A stretch of DNA of 27,283 nucleotides, taken from positions 1 through 27,283 of the forward strand of contig JBEVKF010000066.1 of assembly GCA_040509755.1 (NCBI GenBank). Direction: 5' to 3'. This document shows, in pieces, positions 21,650 through 27,283 of the stretch. This stretch comes from JACVRW01 sp040509755 (lineage in GTDB: Bacteria; Actinomycetota; Thermoleophilia; Solirubrobacterales; Thermoleophilaceae). Position numbers and translations under genes: made by a program. How positions within the stretch are numbered: the stretch's first letter is position 1; every line of letters starts with the position of its first letter. A model generated the notes under the pieces. It did no database searches. It saw only the letters and a list, made by a program, of their open reading frames with translations, and was not told where the DNA came from.

Positions 21650-23374
21650 GTGTCCGAGTCCGTGTGTCGCATCTGCGAGGGCCCGCTCGAGCTGCGCCAG
21701 GCGGGCGGAGCCGCGTCGCTGACCCCGGAGCTCATGGCTCCGACCAACCACGACCCCGGCCAGCACGGCGATCTCTATGCCTGCCTGCACTGCGGAGTCG
21801 TCCATCAACCGGCGTTGCCGAGCGGCGACGAGCTGGCTGGGCTGTACCGCGGGATGGCCGACCACGACTACCTGAGTGAGGAGGCCGGCCGGCGCGAGAG
21901 CGCGCGGCGCCTGCTGGACCTGATCGGGCGCCATGTGGCTGCCGGCGAGCTGCTCGACGTCGGCTGCGGACACGGCCTGCTGCTCGACGAGGCGCGCCGG
22001 CGCGGCTGGTCTGTGACCGGGCTCGAGCTCTCCCAGGCGGCCGCCGGCTACGCGCGCGGGGTGCTCGAGCTCGACGTCCGTGAACAGCGAGTCGAGGAGC
22101 TTGCGGCCGAGCAGGGCGCCGACGGGCGCTTTCAGGTGATCGTCCTGGCGGACGTGCTCGAGCACCTCGACGACCCGCTCGGCGTGCTCGACGCCTGCGA
22201 GCGCCTGCTCGCCCCCGGGGGCGCGCTCTGCGTGGTGACTCCCGACCCGGCCTCGCGCACCGCGCGCATTGCCGGCTCGCGCTGGTGGGCCTATATCCCG
22301 GCGCACACGTTCCTGTTTCCGCGCGCGACGTTGAGGGAGCTGCTCGAGGCGCGCGGGCTCGTCCTGTCCGAGGACGTTGCGCTGCGGCGCTCATTCGAGC
22401 TCGGCTACTGGATGGGCGGGCTCGCCGAGCGCGGTGGCCGGCTCGCCGGGCTGGCGCGTGGCGTTGGGCGCACCTCGCTCGGGCGCCGGCGCCTGACGCT
22501 CTCCCTGGGAGACGAGCGCGTGATGCTCGCGCACAAGGTGCCCGTGGCCGCGCCGCCGCGGCCGCTCATGCGCGACCGCGGCGGGGATTTCAAGGTGCAC
22601 GTGGTGCTCCCGGCCTACCGGGCGGCCGAGACGATCTCCCTGGTCGCCGGCAGCATGCCGGTGGAGGCCGCCGACCGGGCGCTCCTCGTGGACGACGCGA
22701 GCCCCGACGACACCTCGGACGTCGCCCTGCGCGAAGGGCTCGACGTCCTGCGCCGGCCGGCCAACCGCGGCTACGGCGCCAATCAGAAGACGTGTTACGT
22801 CCAGGCGATCCGCGACGGCGCCGACGCGGTCGTGATGGTGCACGCCGACAACCAGTACGACCCCGCCCTGGTCGCCCAGATGGTCAAGCCGATCCAGTAC
22901 GACATCGCCGACGTGGTGATCGGCTCGCGCCTGCTCGAGGACGAGGCCATTGCGGGCGGCATGCCGCGCTGGAAGTGGGTCGGGAACCGCTTCCTCACCA
23001 CTGTCGAGAACCTCGCGTTCCGGCGCGGCTACTCCGAGTATCACACCGGCTACCGGGCCTTCTCGACCGAGTTCCTGCGCTCGATCGCCTTCTTGCGCAA
23101 CGACGACGGCTTTGTCTTCGACCAGGAGATCTTCGCCCAGATGGTCGCGCGCCGCGCTCGCGTGGTCGAGCTGCCGATCCCCACCCGCTACTTCCTCGAG
23201 GCGTCCACGGTCTCGTTTGGTGCAAGCGTGGAGTACGGCCTGCGCACGCTCGGCGTGCTCGCGCGCTACCGCCTCGACGAGCGCCGGCACCGCTGGCCGC
23301 TCTTGCGCCCGCCCGCGGCTCGGCTTGCCGCCCGCTCGGGCGAGCGACGGCCGGACCCGGCTGCCACGGGGTGA
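21650..23374 (+). CDS. Fusion protein: zinc-binding SAM methyltransferase + GT2 glycosyltransferase
   Basis: 574 residues with two enzymes in one chain. Residues 6-48 hold two Cys pairs, C6-x2-C9 and C45-x2-C48, a small zinc site common in sugar C-methyltransferase-type proteins. Residues about 80-295 are a class I SAM methyltransferase: LLDVGCGHGLLLDEARRRGW (motif I at 103-109), LADVLEHLDDP (168-176), LAPGGALCVVTPDP. After a short linker (about 296-315), residues about 316-545 are a GT-A domain: KVHVVLPAYRAAETI, LLVDDASPDDT, NRGYGANQKTCY, VHADNQYDP (398-405), VIGSRL. The reading frame is continuous, with no stop or shift at the junction. It could both methylate and transfer or prepare a sugar. 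GTG at 21650 gives the Cys pair near the N-terminus; ATG at 21638 would add four residues. Its TGA overlaps the flippase start. Confidence 0.88.
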   Translation: MSESVCRICEGPLELRQAGGAASLTPELMAPTNHDPGQHGDLYACLHCGVVHQPALPSGDELAGLYRGMADHDYLSEEAGRRESARRLLDLIGRHVAAGELLDVGCGHGLLLDEARRRGWSVTGLELSQAAAGYARGVLELDVREQRVEELAAEQGADGRFQVIVLADVLEHLDDPLGVLDACERLLAPGGALCVVTPDPASRTARIAGSRWWAYIPAHTFLFPRATLRELLEARGLVLSEDVALRRSFELGYWMGGLAERGGRLAGLARGVGRTSLGRRRLTLSLGDERVMLAHKVPVAAPPRPLMRDRGGDFKVHVVLPAYRAAETISLVAGSMPVEAADRALLVDDASPDDTSDVALREGLDVLRRPANRGYGANQKTCYVQAIRDGADAVVMVHADNQYDPALVAQMVKPIQYDIADVVIGSRLLEDEAIAGGMPRWKWVGNRFLTTVENLAFRRGYSEYHTGYRAFSTEFLRSIAFLRNDDGFVFDQEIFAQMVARRARVVELPIPTRYFLEASTVSFGASVEYGLRTLGVLARYRLDERRHRWPLLRPPAARLAARSGERRPDPAATG

Positions 23375-24807
23375 GCTCGCCGGAGCCCGCGGCCGGCGCG
23401 TCCGTCGTCCGCCGGGTCGCCTGGAACACGGGGGCGCAGGCGCTCGGCAAGGCGGCCGTACTGGCCATTGGTGCTCTCTCGGTCGCGGTCACCACGCGCT
23501 ATCTGGGCGCCTCGGGGTACGGACAGCTCGCGCTGGCGCTCGCTCTCGTGCAGATGTTCGGACTGCTGGCCGACCTCGGCCTGCTGACGGTCGTGGTGCG
23601 CGAGATCAGCCGCGACCCGGCCCAGACGGAGCGCCTCGTCGCAAACACGTTGACGCTGCGGCTCGCCCTCTCGGTCGTGGTGATCGCGCTCTGCGGCCTC
23701 GTCGGCCTGGCGCTGCCCTACACCCCGCAGGTGCAGGTGGCGATCCTGATCGCCGGCGTGCCGCTGATGCTCGGCTTGGCGAACACCGCGCTCATCGCCG
23801 TCCTCCAGGCGCGGATGCGCATGGACCGCGCGGCGATCTCCGACGTCGCGGGCCGCCTGGCCGCCTTCGCCGCTCTCCTCGCCGCCGTCGAGCTCGATCT
23901 CGGCTTCTATGTGGTGGTCGCGACGGGCGCCGTGGGCGCGCTGGTCGCTCTCGTGGTCACCTGGCTGCTGGTCCGCCCGCTCATCGTTGTGCGCATGGCG
24001 GCCGACAGGGGGGTCTGGCGCCGGCTCCTAAAAGCGGCCCTGCCGGTGGGCGGCGCGCTCGCCGTCACCGAGATCTACTTTCGCGCCGACACGCTGATCG
24101 TCTCGCTTCTGCGGCCGTACGAGGAGGTCGGCTTCTACGCCCTCGCCTACCGGGTGGTGGAGCTGCTCGGCGTGCTGCCGGCGATCGTGATGACGTCCGT
24201 GTTCCCGCTCTTGTCGCGCTACCTGGTCGAGAGCCGCGAGCTCGCGCTGCGCACGGTGGACGGCGCCGCCGACCTGTTCGTCGCGCTCGGCGTGCCCCTG
24301 GCCGCCGGCGGCCTCGTGGTGGCGCCGGAGCTCGTGCGGCTGATCGCCGGTGAGGACTTCGCCCCCGCCGCGACACCACTGCGAATCCTGCTGTTCGCGG
24401 GGGCGCTCGCCTTCGTCAGCGGCCTGTTCGGACTTGCGCTGATCGCCGGAGGGCGCCAGACGAGCGCGCTGCGGCTCGCGCTCACGGCGCTCGCGTTCAA
24501 CGTGCCGCTCAACTTCGCGCTCGTGCCGTCCCTCGGCATCGACGCCGCCGCCGGTGTGGCGGTCGCCTCGGAGTTGCTGCTGGTGATCGGCGGACTCGTG
24601 CTGGTGCGGCGCGAGCTCGGCGTGACGCCGCGCTTTCGGCTGCTGTGGCGTTCGCTGCTCGCCAGCGCCGCGATGGCGGGTGTGCTGGTGGCCGTCGGCG
24701 ACTGGTCGCTCGCGCTGCTCGTTCCGCTCGGCGTGGTCGTATACGTGGCCGGGCTCTGGGCCCTCGGCGGCATCGACCGCGCCAGGCTGGAGGGCCTGCG
24801 CTCTTGA
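23371..24807 (+). CDS. Wzx/MATE-like polysaccharide flippase
   Basis: 478 residues with about 14 hydrophobic helices. VVRRVAWNTGAQALGKAAVLAIGALSVAVTTRYLGASGYGQLALALALVQMFGLLADLGL is the standard opening of the oligosaccharide flippase family ('n......g......i....l.ar.LG...yG......a...'), presented here in pieces of one continuous region (about 11-70). ADTLIVSLLRPYEEVGFYALAYRVVE is the mid-protein repeat with the 'D..ii......vG.Ya.ay' motif. It would move undecaprenyl-linked repeat units across the inner membrane. Position between a GT2 fusion and a GT4, with a polymerase/ligase in the divergent unit, supports that. Start GTG at 23371 overlaps the previous TGA as GTGA; its own TGA overlaps the next start as TTGA. 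Confidence 0.9.
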   Translation: MSSPEPAAGASVVRRVAWNTGAQALGKAAVLAIGALSVAVTTRYLGASGYGQLALALALVQMFGLLADLGLLTVVVREISRDPAQTERLVANTLTLRLALSVVVIALCGLVGLALPYTPQVQVAILIAGVPLMLGLANTALIAVLQARMRMDRAAISDVAGRLAAFAALLAAVELDLGFYVVVATGAVGALVALVVTWLLVRPLIVVRMAADRGVWRRLLKAALPVGGALAVTEIYFRADTLIVSLLRPYEEVGFYALAYRVVELLGVLPAIVMTSVFPLLSRYLVESRELALRTVDGAADLFVALGVPLAAGGLVVAPELVRLIAGEDFAPAATPLRILLFAGALAFVSGLFGLALIAGGRQTSALRLALTALAFNVPLNFALVPSLGIDAAAGVAVASELLLVIGGLVLVRRELGVTPRFRLLWRSLLASAAMAGVLVAVGDWSLALLVPLGVVVYVAGLWALGGIDRARLEGLRS

Positions 24808-26150
24808 GGGCGTCAGTGCTCGTGCTGTCGTCGGAGCCCGCCGCCGAGCGCATGGCGGGGCCGGCCGTGCGCGCGGTCGAGCTCGCGCGCGCTCTCTGCG
24901 CCGAGCACGACGTCACACTGGCGGCGCCCGCGCCGAGCCGAGCCCCCGACGAGCGCATCGCCCTGATCGAGGCGGGCTTCGAGGACTTCGACACGCTGCT
25001 GGCGGCGGCCCGCGGTCACGACGTCGTGGTGGCCCAGGAGCTGCCGCCCACCCTGCTCGGCCGGCTCGCCGGCCTGTCGACGCGGGTGGTGCTCGATCTC
25101 TACAACCCGATCGTGATGGAGGTGCTGGAGGCGGTGGCCGCGCGACCGCCGCGCGCTCAGAAGCGGATCCAGAAGCTGATCACCTCGCGCGCCCTGGCGC
25201 AGATCGCGGTCGCGGATTTCATCGTCTGCGCCAGCGAGCGCCAGCGCGATCTCTGGCTCGGCGGCATGGCGCTTCTCGGGCTGATCGACCTGGACGCCTA
25301 CCGGCAGGACCCCGCGCTGCGGACGCTCATTGACGTCGTCCCGTTCGGGATCCCGGCGGAGCCGCCCGCCGGTGCGGAGCGCTCGCCGCTGCGGGCGGCA
25401 TTCCCCGCCATCGCCGCCGGCGACCGCGTGCTGCTCTGGGCGGGCGGGATCTGGGGCTGGCTCGACCCGGAGACGCCCATTCGCGCGGCGGCCGCGCTCG
25501 AGCGCACCCACCTCGTCTTCATGGGCACGGGCCGGCCCGGACTGGAGCGGACCGGGCAGGCGCCGTTCGTCGAGCGCGCGGTCGAGCTCGCGCGGCGAGA
25601 GGGCCTCGAGGGCGAGCGGGTTCACTTCAACGCCGGCTGGGTCCCCTACGCCGAGCGCGGCGCGTGGCTGCTCGACGCCGACCTCGGCGTGACCGCTCAT
25701 CTCGATCATCTCGAGGCTCGCTTCTCGTTTCGCACGCGTGTGCTCGACTACATCTGGGCGGGACTGCCGGTGGTCGGGACGCGCGGCGACGCGCTGGCCG
25801 AGCTCGTGGAGCGCGAGAACCTGGGCCGGACGGTCGAGCCCGGCGATGTCGAGGGCTTCGCGGCCGCCTGCCGCGAGTTGCTCGACGACGAGCACGCGCG
25901 GGCGGCGGTCTGCGCACGGATCGCGAGTGTCGCTCCAAGCCTGCGCTGGGACGTGGCCGCCCGCCCGCTGGTGGATTGGTGTGCGCGCCAGCGCGAGCTG
26001 CCCGGCAGGCGCCCGCGGAGCGATGTGCTCCGGCGCGCGGCGCGAGCGCAGTACCTCCGCATCCTCTCGAATACCGTCGACGAGCGGGGAGTGCGTGCGG
26101 GCGCCGCGCAGGTGCTGAGGCGCCTGCGCCGCGCGATCGGCCGTCACTGA
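24804..26150 (+). CDS. GT4-type glycosyltransferase
   Basis: 448 residues. VLVLSSEPAAERMAGPAVRAVELARALCAEHDVTLAAP is the Rossmann-like acceptor domain opening with the 'r..G...r..elA..La..h.V' pattern. VVAQELPP and VVLDLYNPIVMEVLEA continue it. The donor domain has LLWAGGIWGWLDPETPIRAAAAL, LVFMGTG, HFNAGWVPYAERGAWLLDADLGVTAH, FSFRTRVLDYIWAGLPVVGTRGDALAELV. The usual E-x7-E is replaced by 'SFRTRVLDYIWAGLPVV', seen in a sub-branch of GT4. The C-terminal helix is basic (AQVLRRLRRAIGRH) and may touch the membrane. Start taken as TTG at 24804, overlapping the flippase TGA; later GTG codons at 24816 and 24822 would remove part of the first strand. It ends 18 bp before the next gene. Confidence 0.8.
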   Translation: MRASVLVLSSEPAAERMAGPAVRAVELARALCAEHDVTLAAPAPSRAPDERIALIEAGFEDFDTLLAAARGHDVVVAQELPPTLLGRLAGLSTRVVLDLYNPIVMEVLEAVAARPPRAQKRIQKLITSRALAQIAVADFIVCASERQRDLWLGGMALLGLIDLDAYRQDPALRTLIDVVPFGIPAEPPAGAERSPLRAAFPAIAAGDRVLLWAGGIWGWLDPETPIRAAAALERTHLVFMGTGRPGLERTGQAPFVERAVELARREGLEGERVHFNAGWVPYAERGAWLLDADLGVTAHLDHLEARFSFRTRVLDYIWAGLPVVGTRGDALAELVERENLGRTVEPGDVEGFAAACRELLDDEHARAAVCARIASVAPSLRWDVAARPLVDWCARQRELPGRRPRSDVLRRAARAQYLRILSNTVDERGVRAGAAQVLRRLRRAIGRH

Positions 26151-26155
26151 CCGGT

Positions 26156-26161
26156 TACCGT
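26156..26161 (+). promoter_or_regulatory. Candidate leaderless -10 box for the gene at 26169
   Basis: TACCGT, then 7 nt, then the GTG at 26169. It sits in the 18-bp gap after the GT4 gene and could give the polytopic protein its own transcript. Confidence 0.45.
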
Positions 26162-26168
26162 CCCCGCG

Positions 26169-27283
26169 GTGACGACCGCCGCAGCCGAAGGACAGCTTCC
26201 GCGCGGGCGCACCGACGCCCTCGCCCGGCGATTCGGCCTCGACACGGTGGAGCTAGGCGCGCTTGTGGTGCTGGCCGGGCTGTCGGTCGCCGTCCTGGCG
26301 GCGCTCCTGACCAAGGGCCGGGCGATCACGGGCGCGGACGGGCTGCTCGCTTCCGACCAGCTGCAGTACTTCACATGGATACGCGAGGCCTCCGAGCACG
26401 GGCTGGTCGGCAATCGCTACGACTTCGAGCCCGACAGCCGCACGTTCCTGCACCCTGGCTTCCTGCTGTCGGGCCTGGTGCACCGGATCACCGGCCTGTC
26501 GGTGCCGCTTTCCTATCTGCTGTGGAAGCCGGTTGCCGTCGGGGTGACGTTCGCCGGTGCGCTGCTCTACGTGCGCCGGCACCTGGCCCCCGGCGGAGGC
26601 CGCCACACCGCACTCCTGTTGGTGCTGTTCGCCGTCATGCCGGCCTCCGCCTTCGTGGCCTGGAGCGGCTGGGGTGGCAAGCCGCGCCAGTACACGTTCG
26701 ACTTCATCTCGGGCGAGATGTGGGCGGTGCAGTACCTCTGGGGCTATCTGATGACCGCCATCGCGGTCTTTCTGATGCCGCTCGTGCTCCTCGCCCTCGA
26801 GCGCTGGCGCAAGACACGGTCCGCGCGCACACTCTGGCTTGCGGCGGCGGGCGCGCTGCTGGTGTGCTGGCTGCAGCCGTGGCAGGGAGTGACCCTGGCC
26901 CTGATCGTGCTGGCGGTGGAGGCGCTGCGCTGGTGGCGCGCAGGCGTGCGCCCGGCGGCCGGCGCGCTAGCCGTGCCGGTGGCTGTCGGGATACCCGCGC
27001 TCTACTACTTCATCCTCTCGGTGGCCGACCCGGCGTGGGAGCTCGCCTCCGAGTCCAACGCGGCGGGCAGCCAGCCCACCTGGAGCTGGCCCTGGTGGGC
27101 GATCGTGCTGACCCTGGCCCCGCTCGCGGTGCCGGCCGCGCTGGCCTATCGACTGCCGGCGCGTGACTGGCAGGCCGTGGCGCTGCGGGTGTGGCCATTC
27201 GCGGCCCTGGCCGTGTACCTGCAGCCGGGCGGCACCTTCCCCTACCACTCCTTCCAGGGGCTTGCGATCCCGCTGTCGATCCT
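26169..27283 (+). CDS. Polytopic membrane protein (paralogue of the gene at 16800-18416), cut by window end
   Basis: 371 codons are visible and no stop is reached. After a charged N-tail the first helix (about 27-47) leads to ITGADGLLASDQLQYFTWIREASEH, matching VTGGDGFLVADPLQYLTWLREAGEH of the unit C protein. Further collinear matches are FLHPGFLLSGLVHR, LWKPVAV, TFDFISGEMW, LWGYLMTAIAV, CWLQPWQGVTL, YYFILSVADPAWELAS and LAYRLPARDWQAVALRVWPFA. QPGGTFPYHSFQGLAIPLSI follows. The pattern suggests the same fold and a related reaction, perhaps a GT-C-type transfer on the outer membrane face; this is inference from topology and aspartates after TM1. GTG at 26169 is supported by a TACCGT box 7 nt upstream. 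The C-terminal soluble part seen in the paralogue lies beyond the window. Confidence 0.78.
   Translation, partial: MTTAAAEGQLPRGRTDALARRFGLDTVELGALVVLAGLSVAVLAALLTKGRAITGADGLLASDQLQYFTWIREASEHGLVGNRYDFEPDSRTFLHPGFLLSGLVHRITGLSVPLSYLLWKPVAVGVTFAGALLYVRRHLAPGGGRHTALLLVLFAVMPASAFVAWSGWGGKPRQYTFDFISGEMWAVQYLWGYLMTAIAVFLMPLVLLALERWRKTRSARTLWLAAAGALLVCWLQPWQGVTLALIVLAVEALRWWRAGVRPAAGALAVPVAVGIPALYYFILSVADPAWELASESNAAGSQPTWSWPWWAIVLTLAPLAVPAALAYRLPARDWQAVALRVWPFAALAVYLQPGGTFPYHSFQGLAIPLSI

Noticed and set aside
1..27283. CRISPR array, tRNA/rRNA gene, transposase or prophage gene
   Set aside because: No regularly spaced repeats, cloverleaf-like sequence, transposase motif or phage gene was seen by eye on either strand; a covariance-model scan was not possible.

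Overview
The window is high-GC DNA (roughly 70% G+C by eye) with tightly packed genes. GTG and TTG starts are frequent, stop/start overlaps of 1-4 nt are common, and many genes have a TANNNT box 7-8 nt before the start codon, the layout of leaderless promoters in Actinomycetota. Protein composition and gene content suggest an actinobacterium, possibly Thermoleophilia/Solirubrobacterales. That placement is inference from style, not from a marker gene. No rRNA, tRNA, CRISPR array, transposase or phage gene was seen.

Left part (1-6762), mixed housekeeping and accessory genes: a truncated SRPBCC-fold protein (-), an APC-type amino-acid permease (+), a TIR-TPR protein (-), and two tandem two-domain VOC/glyoxalase-like proteins (+). 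Then comes a 198-bp gap almost filled by a long imperfect palindrome, followed by a DMT-family transporter (+) and a secreted endonuclease/exonuclease/phosphatase-fold protein (-).

Middle (6803-9050): a TetR regulator sits directly upstream of, and overlaps, an AidB-like acyl-CoA dehydrogenase. A perfect 7-2-7 palindrome lies in the TetR promoter, which points to autoregulation of the pair.

Right part (9055-27283): a cell-surface polysaccharide cluster of four transcription units. Unit A (-, 12376 to 9055) has a tiny LPXTG-type protein, then GT4, GT2 and GT4 glycosyltransferases. Unit B (+, 12584-14179) has a WbaZ-like GT4 and a small membrane/TPR protein. Unit C (-, 21609 to 14147) has a membrane-embedded spermidine-synthase-like protein, a DPM-like GT2, a large polytopic membrane protein of unrecognised family, an acyltransferase-3 protein and an O-antigen ligase/polymerase. 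Unit D (+, 21650 to the window end) has a methyltransferase-GT2 fusion, a Wzx/MATE-like flippase, a GT4, and a paralogue of the unit C polytopic protein, cut by the window end. Units C and D diverge from a 40-bp region with two back-to-back -10 boxes.

Together the right part could synthesise, flip, polymerise or ligate, and acylate a surface glycan. No initiating phosphoglycosyltransferase, chain-length regulator or sortase is visible, so those must lie elsewhere. The most unusual items are the roughly 170-bp palindromic element, the paralogous polytopic proteins, the methyltransferase-GT2 fusion, the TIR-TPR gene only 22 bp from a divergent VOC operon, and the recurrent leaderless-promoter architecture.
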